From DAOUAT01 sp964551735 (GTDB lineage: Bacteria > Chloroflexota > Anaerolineae > CG2-30-64-16): 64,000 nucleotides of DNA. Positions within the stretch are counted from its first letter, which is position 1. Each line of letters begins with the position of its first letter. The position numbers and the translations under genes were made by a program. The DNA lies in the NCBI GenBank assembly GCA_964551735.1, contig CAZKEF010000006.1:62001-126000 (forward strand). Direction: 5' to 3'. Below, piece after piece: positions 53,230 through 61,621 of this stretch. Under the pieces are notes generated by a model. The model saw nothing but the letters and a program-made list of their open reading frames with translations, was not told the DNA's origin and searched no databases.

Positions 53230-55110
53230 TCAAATTCGCGCCGGACTGATCGTTATCCTATGTTCTCGCCGCCCCGGATCGTGCCGATAGATCAACACCT
53301 GCCGCGTCGTGTCTCGCTCGAACGTCCCATCGCTCAGCGCGACCCGGTAGCCGCCGGGATATTGCAGCGCGGGCACAAAGATCTCGGTGGGCGCGGCCAC
53401 CTGCGGGTCGTGGCGGAACTCCAGCTCGAAGACGCGGCGTGCCATGTCAAACGCCAGGCGCAGCGGCTCGCCCGCGACCGCAGCCGGGTGGGGTCGCACG
53501 GCCGCGGCCAGGGCGCGGCCGCCGGAATTGATCTCCCGCGGATCGGTTTGATCATCCCGGCTGAAGATCGAGAGATCCTCGCCGTTCCAGCCGTCGCCGT
53601 GCGCGTGGGTGTTGTCGGCCGTGTAGTTCCACAGGGCGCAGCTCAGCAGGTTGTCCTCGACCGCGCAGAAGCTGCGGTCCAGCGCCTTGATCTGAGCGCG
53701 GGTGTCGCCGGTGCGATACGCGCGTTTCTCGTCCAGGTCGAAGGGGATGCCGAACTCGCCCAACAGGACCGGCATCCCCGCGGCCTCACCCTCTCGTTTG
53801 AGATCGGCAAGCTGCGCCGCGAACGACCGGCGGATGGGGCCGGGCAGAAAGACCGGCTTGCGCGTCCGCGCATCGGCCGCGACGAACGGCGTGAACCGCT
53901 TGGTCATCAGGGTCATGCCATCGTACCAGTGCGGCGCGTAGACGAACCCCTCGCCCGCGCCCTCCCACTGCGGCAAGGGGCTGCCCGCGGGCATCTCCAG
54001 GAAGATCAGCGCGCCGGGATGCACCGCGCGGATCGCCGCAGCGAAGCGCTCGGCGAACGGCCGGTAGTAGTCCCGGCCGAAATCCACGGGCCGGCCGGCC
54101 ACCTGGCTGCAATGGTCGGGGCGCAGCAGACGGGGCCGGCCCGCGGCGTCGAAGTCCCACACGCCGTTCGCCCGCCAGACGCAGTCGCGACCCTCCTGCC
54201 AGGCGCGCTGGCCCGCCGCGTTGAGCCGCCGCGTCCCCGTCCGCCGGATGCCGAGCATCTTCAATTCCCAGACGCCCACCTCCTGCGGCACGCCCGCGCC
54301 CAGCAGCATCGCCTGGAACGGCGCCGGGCAGGTGCCCAGCAGCACCGTACCGCCGGCCGCGTTCAGGTCGCGCCAGCCGATGTAGCCGGGCAGCGGCTCG
54401 TTCAGCGTGTCGTAGCCGACCACGTTGGGCAGATGAGCCAGGCGGCCGGCCACCTGCTGGATCGCAGCGAGGTAGTGCCGCTGCAAATACCCCTGGATTG
54501 GCTCGCCGGCGACGCGCGTCTGCGGCGCGAAGTCGTCCCCGCCGAAGAAAAGGGTGAACATCGTGGCTGCGGCCAGCTTGCTGCCATTGGTCGGCCAGAT
54601 CATCCTGGGGAAGGGGTCGCCGTGGATCGCGTGGACGATGGCCGCACCTGTCTCAGCGAAGCGCGTCATGTCGAACCCGGCCGCTTCCAGCGTCCAGCCG
54701 GGCGCGCCATCCCCGCCGGAGAAGCGGCTCCAGACGTCCTGGTGGGGGTCAATGAGGAGGTTGATGCCGTGCTCGCCGGCCTTGCGGGCGACCGCGGCCA
54801 CGTAGTCCAGGTACGCCTCGTCGTAGATGCCCGGCCCCGCGTGCTCGATCGCCTCCCAGGTGATCAGGAAGCGCAGGAACGTGAAGCCCCACGCGGCCAA
54901 GCGGCCCAGGTGCTCGTCCGCCTCGGCCAGCGGGAACGGCCGGCCAACGAAGGAGACGTCCCGGTGGTCGAAGAAGCCTTCGCGGCGGTGCGTCGCGCCG
55001 TTGGGGTGAAGAGGGACTTTGCTGCTGCCGCCCAGGTTGACGCCGCGCAGCATGACTGTGCGGCCGTGTTCATCATGGAAGTGGGGGGTGGCGAGGCGGA
55101 TCAAGTGCAT
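53230..55110 (-). CDS. GH5-type glycosidase (endoglycoceramidase/steryl-glucosidase-like)
   Basis: A 626-residue enzyme with no signal peptide. RTVMLRGVNLGGSSKVPL opens the barrel; FTFLRFLITWEAIEHAGPG and NLLIDPHQDVWSRFSGGDGAP are typical of the GH5 subfamily with glucosylceramidases and endoglycoceramidases; GYDTLNEPLPG holds the acid/base Glu (about 238) and PVLLGEFGIPFDLD the nucleophile Glu (about 452). A C-terminal beta-sandwich (about 520-626) follows. Fungal and bacterial relatives remove glucose from steryl or ceramide glycolipids. It lies upstream of the trehalose operon, which has its own -10 box within about 40 bases of this stop. Confidence 0.82.
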   Translation of the reverse strand: MHLIRLATPHFHDEHGRTVMLRGVNLGGSSKVPLHPNGATHRREGFFDHRDVSFVGRPFPLAEADEHLGRLAAWGFTFLRFLITWEAIEHAGPGIYDEAYLDYVAAVARKAGEHGINLLIDPHQDVWSRFSGGDGAPGWTLEAAGFDMTRFAETGAAIVHAIHGDPFPRMIWPTNGSKLAAATMFTLFFGGDDFAPQTRVAGEPIQGYLQRHYLAAIQQVAGRLAHLPNVVGYDTLNEPLPGYIGWRDLNAAGGTVLLGTCPAPFQAMLLGAGVPQEVGVWELKMLGIRRTGTRRLNAAGQRAWQEGRDCVWRANGVWDFDAAGRPRLLRPDHCSQVAGRPVDFGRDYYRPFAERFAAAIRAVHPGALIFLEMPAGSPLPQWEGAGEGFVYAPHWYDGMTLMTKRFTPFVAADARTRKPVFLPGPIRRSFAAQLADLKREGEAAGMPVLLGEFGIPFDLDEKRAYRTGDTRAQIKALDRSFCAVEDNLLSCALWNYTADNTHAHGDGWNGEDLSIFSRDDQTDPREINSGGRALAAAVRPHPAAVAGEPLRLAFDMARRVFELEFRHDPQVAAPTEIFVPALQYPGGYRVALSDGTFERDTTRQVLIYRHDPGRREHRITISPARI

Positions 55111-55132
55111 CTCCGCGCGCTAGCCAGCGTCT

Positions 55133-55489
55133 CTATCCAGGCAGCGGGGTCATCCGGATGCGTGACTCTGTAACCACCGAAAAATGACCGGCCCAGTCAG
55201 TTCGACTGCCAATCACACTCACGGCTATACGAGCAACGGCTGCCGCCGAGGGCATCGGAACACGGAACAGGATAACCCCGCTTGAGGCCGGCAGCCTGGC
55301 ACGGAACGCAAGCTCTCCGAAATCTTTGTTGAACGTCGTCAGGATACGCCCTTCATTCTGTGCCCACCGCAAAACGTCGGTATCTGTTGCCCCAGGTGCG
55401 TCTGACCGCACCCAAAACACGTCGTGTCCGGCGCGTCGAAGCGCCAGCACTGCATCAGCGGGGAAGTTCTCGTTGGCAAGGAGACGCAT
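55133..55489 (-). CDS. DUF5615 PIN-like toxin
   Basis: A 118-residue protein of the DUF5615/Mut7-C-like PIN family. MRLLANENFPADAVLALRRA provides the first acidic residue, GATDTDVLRWAQNEGRILTT and FNKDFGEL the further acidic positions of a PIN-type RNase. It follows the DUF433 gene by three bases with no ribosome-binding site of its own, as expected for a translationally coupled toxin. Target RNA unknown. Confidence 0.85.
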   Translation of the reverse strand: MRLLANENFPADAVLALRRAGHDVFWVRSDAPGATDTDVLRWAQNEGRILTTFNKDFGELAFRARLPASSGVILFRVPMPSAAAVARIAVSVIGSRTDWAGHFSVVTESRIRMTPLPG

Positions 55490-55492
55490 AGG

Positions 55493-55729
55493 TCAGGCCA
55501 TTACCAGAGGATAGACTTTCTCCGCTCTCAGTGACTCGCTCGCATACGCGAAACAGGCGCGTATATCATCATGCGTGATACCCGGGTAATTCCGCAACAC
55601 TTCCGCTTCCGACCAGCCTTGCGCTAAGAGGTCAATGACGAATTCAACGGCCAGTCGTGTGCCCTTGATGGTGGGTTTACCCACCAGGATGCGTGAATCA
55701 ATCGTGATGCGTTCTTGCCAGTCGTTCAT
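55493..55729 (-). CDS. DUF433 antitoxin
   Basis: A 78-residue protein of the DUF433 family: RITIDSRILVGKPTIKGTRL and VEFVIDLLAQGWSEAEVLRN with a winged helix-turn-helix pattern, then YPGITHDDIRACFAYASE. Members pair with DUF5615 toxins and act as DNA-binding antitoxins. GAGGG lies eight bases before the ATG. It leads a two-gene toxin-antitoxin operon with its own promoter. Confidence 0.87.
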   Translation of the reverse strand: MNDWQERITIDSRILVGKPTIKGTRLAVEFVIDLLAQGWSEAEVLRNYPGITHDDIRACFAYASESLRAEKVYPLVMA

Positions 55730-55765
55730 AAATCAGCCCTCTTGAGATCATCCAACGCTTCTCGT

Positions 55766-55794
55766 ATTTTAGCACCCTTGCGGCCCTATGGCAA
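55766..55794 (-). promoter_or_regulatory. Promoter of the DUF433/DUF5615 pair
   Basis: TTGCCA (55794-55789), exactly 17 bases, TAAAAT (55771-55766) on the minus strand, giving a leader of about 30 bases. Confidence 0.6.
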
Positions 55795-55810
55795 CACCGG
55801 TTTGCCTGCC

Positions 55811-57943
55811 CTACGCCCCCGTTGGCGCGGCCAACACCACCCGCGTCCCGCCCCCTGGCGTCGTTTCCAGCGTCAGGGAGCCGCCGGCCACGGCCATGAG
55901 GGTGCTGTGGAGCGCCAGGCCCTGGCCCGCGCCCGGCGTCCGCGGCAGGCCGGGGCCGTTGTCGACGATGGTGAGCTGGAGCTGCCCATTCCGCGCGCCT
56001 GCGCCGATCGCCAGCCGCGCGCCGGCCGGCTGATCGGGCTGTCGAGCGTGGCGGGACGCGTTGCGCACCGCCTCCCGCGCCGCGTAGTAAAGCGTCTCCG
56101 CGGCCAGCGGGCTGAGGCGCGCGACCTGCGCCTCGACGCCCGGCGCACAGTCCCACGTCACTTCAGCGAAAGCGGCCGCGAACTCCACCGCCACCATGCG
56201 CTTCAGCGCCTCGATCAGCCCCAGCCGCGCGATCTCCGGCGCGGCCGTGGGCGGCAGGGCGCGCAGCAGGTTGGAGACCTCCTGATGCGCGGCCGAGAGT
56301 TGCTGGATCGCGGCCTCCGCGGTCGCGCCAGCCGCCAGGGAAAGCATCGCCGTATGGATCAGCGGCAGGACTTCGTCGTGCAGGGCGCGGCGCGCGCGCT
56401 GATCGAGCACCTGGGTGGCGGTCATCCGCTCCCTTTGCAGGCGCATCAGCCGTTGGGAAAGCGCGACGCCGGCCGCCAGATCCATCAGCCGCTCGCACGC
56501 CGCGCGCGCGATCTCGATCTCCTCCTGGGTGTAGAGGCCGCCATCGCGCCGCGGCCCCAAGAGCAACACGCCCGCCAGGTCGGCGCCCCGCCGGTCGCGG
56601 CCCAGGGCCACGGCCCACGTTGCGCCGCCGTATTGCGCCGGGTCAATGCTCAGCGCCAGATCGTCCAGCCCCGCGATCTGCCCCACCAGCACGCCCAGGG
56701 CCGGCGCTGCCCGGTCGCCCGGGTAGCATTGGGGCGCGATGAGCGTCCCAACGGGGCCGACCGGGATCAAGTAGGCGGCTGTAGTGTTCAGGAGCCCTTC
56801 GCACAACGTCTGAAATGGATCAGGGACTTCCGGGGATTCCGCAGTTATGTCGCCGGCCGGCGCGATCAGCGCATCGTACCAGCGCTGGCTGGTGAGGAAG
56901 GGCCGCAATTGCCGCACGGCGCCTTCCCACTCGACGCGCGCCCGCCAGCCCTGCAGGGCGAAGAAGGCGGTCATCAGCAGCGCGGTGAGCAAGGCCGCGT
57001 ACTCCGGTTCCAGGCCCCAGGCCAACGCGCCGCCCATCAGCAGGCCGTAGGCGGCCGCCAGCAGGATCGCGCGGCGCCACTGCCGCGCCAACTCCCGTCG
57101 CGGCAGCGGCTGCTCGGTGAACAGCTCGTAGGCGGTCATGGCCTGGCCCAGCAGCAGCACAACCCCGGCGATGAGCAGCGAGATCGCCAGGTCGAAGCGG
57201 CCGATGACTTCCATGGCCTCCCGGGTGAACAGGAAGTAGCCGTCCTGCCGGGTGTTGGTGATGGTCCAGGCCAGCGTTGCGGCCACCAGCGCGCCCACCG
57301 CGGTCAGCAGCAGTGAGGCGGCCACCAGCCACGGCCTGGCCCGGCTCCGCGCCAGGTCGCCCAACGGCCGCGCGGCCGCGCCCGGCCGGCGCAGCGCATC
57401 CAGCGAGAGCAGCACGCAGCCCAGTACATAGAGCGGATACCCCAGCGTCACCACCGGCACGCCGAAGACGGCCGACTTCACCAGGTCCCGCACCGGCCAC
57501 AGCCACGGGGTCAGCAGGCGGAACACGGGCACATAGGGCAGGCCCAACAGCGCCAGGCTGCCGAGGCCGGTCAACAGCACCGCGGCCAGCAGCACGACCC
57601 AGGGCCGATGACGCCGGCGCAGGTCGCCCGCGGGTTCCAGCCAGAAGCCGTTGTAGCGCAGCAGCACCAGGTACCAGATATACGGCAGGATCGCGACCGG
57701 GGTCATGGCGACCGCCAGCCACAGGGTGTTGCTGCGGGTCATCTGCCACGAGTCGCTCAGCAGCAGCGCCGCGTGGCCCACGAAGAACGCGCTGCCCAGC
57801 AGGAAGCCGGCCGCGGCCACGGCGATGCCCAGGTCGCGGCGGTTCGCGTTCAGCCAGAGGGTGAGGCCCAACCAGAGGAGCAGGATGGTGTTGAAGAGGG
57901 AGACGGCGACCAGGGCCCAGGTGACGAACAGGGTGAGGATCAT
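55811..57943 (-). CDS. Membrane histidine kinase of the NarX/LiaS type
   Basis: A 710-residue sensor kinase. Residues 1 to about 345 contain roughly ten hydrophobic helices; a GAF-like region follows (about 400-545); RARRALHDEVLPLIHTAML carries the phospho-accepting His (about residue 570) in an HisKA_3-like dimerisation helix; ETLYYAAREAVRNASRHARQ (N box) and LTIVDNGPGLPRTPGAGQGL (G box) form the HATPase domain. The ATG overlaps the TGA of the small membrane protein gene; the open frame upstream of it would overlap that gene by 150 bases. It should phosphorylate the LuxR-type regulator encoded two genes upstream; the stimulus is unknown and probably membrane-related. Confidence 0.85.
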   Translation of the reverse strand: MILTLFVTWALVAVSLFNTILLLWLGLTLWLNANRRDLGIAVAAAGFLLGSAFFVGHAALLLSDSWQMTRSNTLWLAVAMTPVAILPYIWYLVLLRYNGFWLEPAGDLRRRHRPWVVLLAAVLLTGLGSLALLGLPYVPVFRLLTPWLWPVRDLVKSAVFGVPVVTLGYPLYVLGCVLLSLDALRRPGAAARPLGDLARSRARPWLVAASLLLTAVGALVAATLAWTITNTRQDGYFLFTREAMEVIGRFDLAISLLIAGVVLLLGQAMTAYELFTEQPLPRRELARQWRRAILLAAAYGLLMGGALAWGLEPEYAALLTALLMTAFFALQGWRARVEWEGAVRQLRPFLTSQRWYDALIAPAGDITAESPEVPDPFQTLCEGLLNTTAAYLIPVGPVGTLIAPQCYPGDRAAPALGVLVGQIAGLDDLALSIDPAQYGGATWAVALGRDRRGADLAGVLLLGPRRDGGLYTQEEIEIARAACERLMDLAAGVALSQRLMRLQRERMTATQVLDQRARRALHDEVLPLIHTAMLSLAAGATAEAAIQQLSAAHQEVSNLLRALPPTAAPEIARLGLIEALKRMVAVEFAAAFAEVTWDCAPGVEAQVARLSPLAAETLYYAAREAVRNASRHARQPDQPAGARLAIGAGARNGQLQLTIVDNGPGLPRTPGAGQGLALHSTLMAVAGGSLTLETTPGGGTRVVLAAPTGA

Positions 57944-58431
57944 TGGCGGGCAACCCGTTGGATCAGGCGATATGCCGGCAATAGCACCAACAAACCTCCC
58001 AGGCCGAACGAGCAGTCCACCAAACGCCACCAGAATGGTATCCCGCGCAGCGGGCCGAAGATCAGCGCGCAGGGGATGACCAGCAGGCACGTCAAAATAC
58101 CAAATTGTACCACCCAGATGTTCTTGACCGGGTCACGCAAGGTGCCAAGGAATGCGATCGCAATCGCCACGTGACCGAAAGCCAGCCAATCAGTGCCATA
58201 GAACATGAAGGGGTAGCGGCTGCCCGTGGTGGCGATCCCCTCTGCCAGAAAGCTGGTCCACTGCCCCAGCGCGGGCCACCAACTCGCCAGCCACGTCCCC
58301 GTACCGAACCACTGGTCCAGTACCCGGCCGCCCCATTGCAGTGGGATCGCGGTCAGGCCGCTGAAGGTCAGCGCGAGGATGAAGAAGGCAAGCAGCCCGC
58401 GGATGCGGCGGAGGTCGGTGGACGCGTTCAT
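57940..58431 (-). CDS. Four-helix membrane protein coupled to the histidine kinase
   Basis: A 163-residue protein with about four hydrophobic helices and no recognised family. The segment YPFMFYGTDWLAFGHVAIAI in the middle and VWVVQFGILTCLLVIPCAL toward the end are the clearest landmarks. It starts six bases past the regulator's stop and overlaps the kinase start by four bases, so it is co-translated with the two-component pair. It may be an accessory sensor or the regulated transporter partner. ATG 58431 is chosen because a longer start would overlap the regulator gene. Confidence 0.65.
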   Translation of the reverse strand: MNASTDLRRIRGLLAFFILALTFSGLTAIPLQWGGRVLDQWFGTGTWLASWWPALGQWTSFLAEGIATTGSRYPFMFYGTDWLAFGHVAIAIAFLGTLRDPVKNIWVVQFGILTCLLVIPCALIFGPLRGIPFWWRLVDCSFGLGGLLVLLPAYRLIQRVARQ

Positions 58432-58436
58432 CTTTC

Positions 58437-59177
58437 TCACCCTAGCCACGGCTCCCACCCATCGCGCTCATTCATCACTGTCGCATTTCCCTCCTCATCC
58501 CACCGGATCAACCGCCCGCGGGCCGCGACGATGGCCGCGCGCGTGCGCGCGATCTTCTCGTCGGTCGCGGTCTCGCTCAGCCCCCAGGCCGCGTAGATCT
58601 GACCGTTGACCCGGCTGATGGTGCGCTTGTCCCGGAACCCCAGGTGAGCCGCGATCTGCTCGTTGGTGAGGCCCTGGGCCAGCAGGCGGGCCACCGTCTG
58701 CTCGGCCGGCTCCAGCAGCGCCATGGGGTCGGCCTCGTCCTTGCGCCGCACCTCCTGCACGCGGGCCGCGATGTCGGGGTCAATGAAGCTGCGGCCGGCG
58801 ATGGCATCGCGGAACAGCGGCAGGAGCATGGCCGGCAGCAGGTAGTTGGATTTGCGCACGTAGGCGAAGTGGGTCAGGATGCCGGCGCGCCGGAAGTCGC
58901 GGTAGTAGGCGTCGTCATCCTGGATGGAGTAGAACACCACGGGCAGCCGCGGGAACTCCCGCCGGATCGCGACCGCGGCCTCGATGCCGTTCAGCTTGCC
59001 GGCGAGCTGCACGTCCATCAGGATCGCGTCCGCGCCGTGGGCCAGGCAGAACTCCAACGCCTCCTCGCCGCTGGCGCAGGCGTGGATCACGCGCACTTCG
59101 CCCGTGGCCGCCAGCCCCTCGCGCAAGGCCGGGCGCAGCCGCGGGTTGTCTTCGACGATGAGGAGGTTGAGAATCAT
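58437..59177 (-). CDS. LuxR-type response regulator
   Basis: A 246-residue response regulator. The receiver domain (about 1-120) has NLLIVEDNPRLRPALREGLA, the phospho-accepting Asp in GADAILMDVQLAGKLNGIEA and the Lys in YVRKSNYL. A helical linker leads to a C-terminal HTH (about 165-225): LLEPAEQTVARLLAQGLTNE, QIAAHLGFRDKRTISRVNGQ, of the LuxR/GerE type. It starts an operon with the membrane protein and kinase. ATG 59177 fits the receiver domain and lies only a few bases after the predicted transcription start, so the mRNA may be leaderless. Confidence 0.9.
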   Translation of the reverse strand: MILNLLIVEDNPRLRPALREGLAATGEVRVIHACASGEEALEFCLAHGADAILMDVQLAGKLNGIEAAVAIRREFPRLPVVFYSIQDDDAYYRDFRRAGILTHFAYVRKSNYLLPAMLLPLFRDAIAGRSFIDPDIAARVQEVRRKDEADPMALLEPAEQTVARLLAQGLTNEQIAAHLGFRDKRTISRVNGQIYAAWGLSETATDEKIARTRAAIVAARGRLIRWDEEGNATVMNERDGWEPWLG

Positions 59178-59186
59178 AGCACCCCC

Positions 59187-59215
59187 ATTGTCGCCGGGAG
59201 CGCGCCGCCTGTCAA
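59187..59215 (-). promoter_or_regulatory. Promoter of the response regulator operon
   Basis: TTGACA (59215-59210), exactly 17 bases, GACAAT (59192-59187) on the minus strand. Transcription should begin two to three bases before the ATG at 59177. Confidence 0.65.
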
Positions 59216-59365
59216 GCACCTGAGTGCAGGTTGAACCGCGCGTGGGTGGTTGAAGTCGTGGCTGGCAGAGGTGTATCCTGTCGTCAGACAAGCGGAGCCG
59301 TTTCGCGTGAGTGAAGGTGTCATGGCTTTTGGGCCGCCGCACCGCGCCAGAATACCCAAGCGGAG

Positions 59366-59495
59366 CACCCTGATCCTTCGACTGCGCTCAGGACAGGGCC
59401 GCAGCCCGGAGTCAAAGGGTGCGAAGCGACTCTCAGCCAAGGCCGCATCCTTCGACTACGCCGGGGGCCCTACCCCGGCTCCGCTCAGGATGCTT
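59366..59495. repeat. Two direct copies of a dispersed palindromic word
   Basis: ATCCTTCGACTGCGCTCAGGA (59372-59392, shown short as ATCCTTCGACT ... CTCAGGA) recurs at 59447-59492 with a longer middle. This kind of element is dispersed in the intergenic regions of many bacteria of this group. It occupies the gap between the regulator promoter and the small gene at 59639; I see no gene here, only spurious frames. Confidence 0.55.
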
Positions 59496-59559
59496 GCGTC
59501 ATTTTGGCGGTAGACGGTGGCTCGAAATCCTTGAGCACTCGGCTCAGGCTGTTTGCTCA

Positions 59560-59615
59560 GATTTCATCTGCGTCGTCGGCGTTGTCCGCGTCGTCCGCGT
59601 CCCATTATCGGGTTG
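59560..59615 (+). repeat. Left copy of an inverted ~50-bp element flanking the DUF4173 gene
   Basis: GATTTCATCTGCG, then nine-base units (TCGTCGGCG, TTGTCCGCG, TCGTCCGCG), then TCCCATTATCGGGTTG. The reverse complement of 61622-61670 matches it from end to end with one short unit missing. Confidence 0.75.
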
Positions 59616-59638
59616 GCCCAACCGTAAGGATTCTGCTT

Positions 59639-59734
59639 ATGGACATAGACACCATCCTGATCCTGATGCTCATCTCCTTCATCATCGGCATGGTGATGGG
59701 AATTTCCCTGGTGCGGCCGGGCCGGTCGGCGTGA
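59639..59734 (+). CDS. Very small single-helix membrane protein (31 residues)
   Basis: ATG 59639 with AAGGA nine bases upstream encodes MDIDTILILMLISFIIGMVM followed by GISLVRPGRSA: one hydrophobic helix and a basic tail. No family recognised. It is close to the DUF4173 gene (147 bases) and in the same direction. It could be a chance frame, but start, ribosome site and helix are consistent. Confidence 0.4.
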   Translation: MDIDTILILMLISFIIGMVMGISLVRPGRSA

Positions 59735-59881
59735 AAGCAGGGGCGGGTTTCTTCACATCAACGAGGATCCTGCCATCATCACGCTGCTGCCGAGTCAGGA
59801 GGGCCTGGGTTAACCGGGCAAAACCCGCCCCTACGCTGCGAACTAACCTTAAATCCACCCCAATCACAAGAGGAGGTTCCT

Positions 59882-61453
59882 GTGCATCTACGTCATCCGT
59901 TACGCCTGGTGGTCATCGGTCTTGCCCTGGGCGCAGCATTCGATCTGCTGTTCAACGGCAAACTGCCCGGCGTCTCGCTGGTCATCTTCGCCGGCCTGCT
60001 GCTGGGGGGGCTGGCGCTGGCCGTGCGGTGGGAGGCGGCCCCGCGGCTGGCGGCGAACCTGTGGCTGCCCGCGGCCGTGCTCTTCTTTGCGGCCATGGGG
60101 GCCGTGCGCGCCAACGAGTTCCTGACTTTTCTTAACATCGCCGTGTGCCTGGTGCTGCTGGCGCTGATTGCGATCGTCCAGGCGCGGCGGCCGGTGGCGG
60201 AGCTCGGCCTGCTGGAGCACCTGGCCGCGCCGATGCAAGCGCCGCTCATGGCGCTGGTGCGGGGCGGCTCGGCGGTCAGGCTGGCGGCCCGGCAGGACCT
60301 GGCCAGGCTGCCCAGGCCGGGCCGAGGCCAATTGCTGCCGGTGCTGCGCGGGCTGCTGCTGGCCGCGCCGGTGGTGATCGTGCTGGCCGCGCTGCTGGCC
60401 TCGGCCGACCTGGTGTTCGCCGACCTGATCGAGCGGCTGTTCAGCCAGGAATTCCTGGAACTGCTCGGCCGCTGGACCGGACACGGCGCGGTGATCCTGG
60501 TTATCGGGTTCGTGATGGCCGGCGGACTGGCCTACGCGGTCTGGCGGGAGGGGGACGCGGGACAGGCGGGGAACCGGATCACGCTCCCGAACGTCTCCGG
60601 CTTGCTGGGGAGCACCGAGGCGCTGGTGCTGATCAACGCGGTCAACGCGCTCTTCCTGCTCTTTGTGACCATCCAGATCCCCTACCTGTTCGGCGGCTAT
60701 CTGGACATCACGCGGGCGCGCTTCACCTATGCCGAGTATGCGCGCCGCGGCTTCGGCGAACTGGTGGCCGTGGCGGTGCTGACCCTGGGATTGATCGTGC
60801 TGCTGCACGCGGTGACGCGGCGCACCAGCGATCGGCAGCGGCGGGCGTTCAACCTGTCCGGCACCGCGCTGCTGGCACTCACCGGCGTGATGCTGATCTC
60901 CGCGTTCAAGCGGCTGTGGCTGTACGAACTGGCCTACGGCTTCACCCGGCTGCGCATCTACCCGCAGGTGTTCATGATCTGGCTGGGCCTGCTGCTGGCG
61001 TGGTTCGTGATCACCCTCTGGCTGCGGCCGGATCGCTTCGCGGTCGGGGTGTTGATCGCGGCGCTGGGCTTCGTCGGCACGCTGAACCTGATCAACCCGG
61101 ACGCGCTGATCGTGCGCCTGAACTACCAGCACCACCAGACGCTGCTGGCCCAAGGGGCTGAGCCGGGCAGTACAGCCCGTGAAATTGACAGCAGCTACCT
61201 GATGCAGTTATCCGACGACGCCACGCCCGCGCTGATCTGGCTGGCGGATCGGACTTCGGGCGCGACCCGAGAGGCGGTGGAGGCGGGCCTGCGCGACCGG
61301 TTGACCCGGATGCGTGAAGATACGAGTTGGCGGCGCTGGCAATCGTGGCACGTTACGCGGGATCGGGCCTACCGGCTGCTGGCGACGCGCTATCCGGCCG
61401 ACGCGCTGCCGCAGGTATCCCAAACCGGAAAAGTGCTTCGCCTGTCACCCTGA
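59882..61453 (+). CDS. DUF4173/DUF4153-type polytopic membrane protein
   Basis: A 523-residue membrane protein with about 11 hydrophobic helices. LFVTIQIPYLFGGYLDITRA and FTYAEYARRGFGELVAVAVL are the hallmark of the DUF4173 family (function unknown). It starts at GTG 59882 with GAGGAGG five bases upstream. The C-terminal soluble part ends VLRLSP, and these last codons plus the TGA stop are supplied by the left arm of the repeat at 61443-61578, so the natural end may have been changed by insertion. Confidence 0.8.
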   Translation: MHLRHPLRLVVIGLALGAAFDLLFNGKLPGVSLVIFAGLLLGGLALAVRWEAAPRLAANLWLPAAVLFFAAMGAVRANEFLTFLNIAVCLVLLALIAIVQARRPVAELGLLEHLAAPMQAPLMALVRGGSAVRLAARQDLARLPRPGRGQLLPVLRGLLLAAPVVIVLAALLASADLVFADLIERLFSQEFLELLGRWTGHGAVILVIGFVMAGGLAYAVWREGDAGQAGNRITLPNVSGLLGSTEALVLINAVNALFLLFVTIQIPYLFGGYLDITRARFTYAEYARRGFGELVAVAVLTLGLIVLLHAVTRRTSDRQRRAFNLSGTALLALTGVMLISAFKRLWLYELAYGFTRLRIYPQVFMIWLGLLLAWFVITLWLRPDRFAVGVLIAALGFVGTLNLINPDALIVRLNYQHHQTLLAQGAEPGSTAREIDSSYLMQLSDDATPALIWLADRTSGATREAVEAGLRDRLTRMREDTSWRRWQSWHVTRDRAYRLLATRYPADALPQVSQTGKVLRLSP

Positions 61454-61578
61454 GCGGGTCTACAAACCAGCATAAATGACAATTCAAAGCCAGCGAAGGG
61501 TCTCGTTGGTTGCGCCGAGATGCTTCGCTGGGGTCTCGCCGTGACTGACGTTGACTCGTTAACCCGCTCAGCATGACA
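61443..61578. repeat. MITE-like nested palindrome after the DUF4173 gene
   Basis: Outer arms TGTCACCCTGAGCGGGT (61443-61459) and ACCCGCTCAGCATGACA (61562-61578) match at 15 of 17 positions as inverted repeats; inner arms CAGCGAAGGGTCTCG (61491-61505) and CGAGATGCTTCGCTG (61516-61530) match at 13 of 15. A related copy lies at 27661-27787. No coding capacity. Confidence 0.75.
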
Positions 61579-61621
61579 CTTTCACCCGAAGGGGCTGCGG
61601 CTCCGCTCGCGGCATGAAAAA

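Noticed and set aside
53227..55173. Plus-strand open frame of 648 codons opposite the GH5 gene
   Set aside because: Antisense to a gene with all GH5 catalytic motifs; highly charged, without domain signatures.
55715..57316. Plus-strand open frame of 533 codons opposite the histidine kinase
   Set aside because: Antisense to intact kinase motifs and rich in Arg/Gln/His only.
59250..59513. Plus-strand frame of 87 codons between the regulator and the small membrane gene
   Set aside because: It runs through dispersed palindromic repeats (encoding the typical LRLRSGQ string of such repeats) and lacks a ribosome-binding site.
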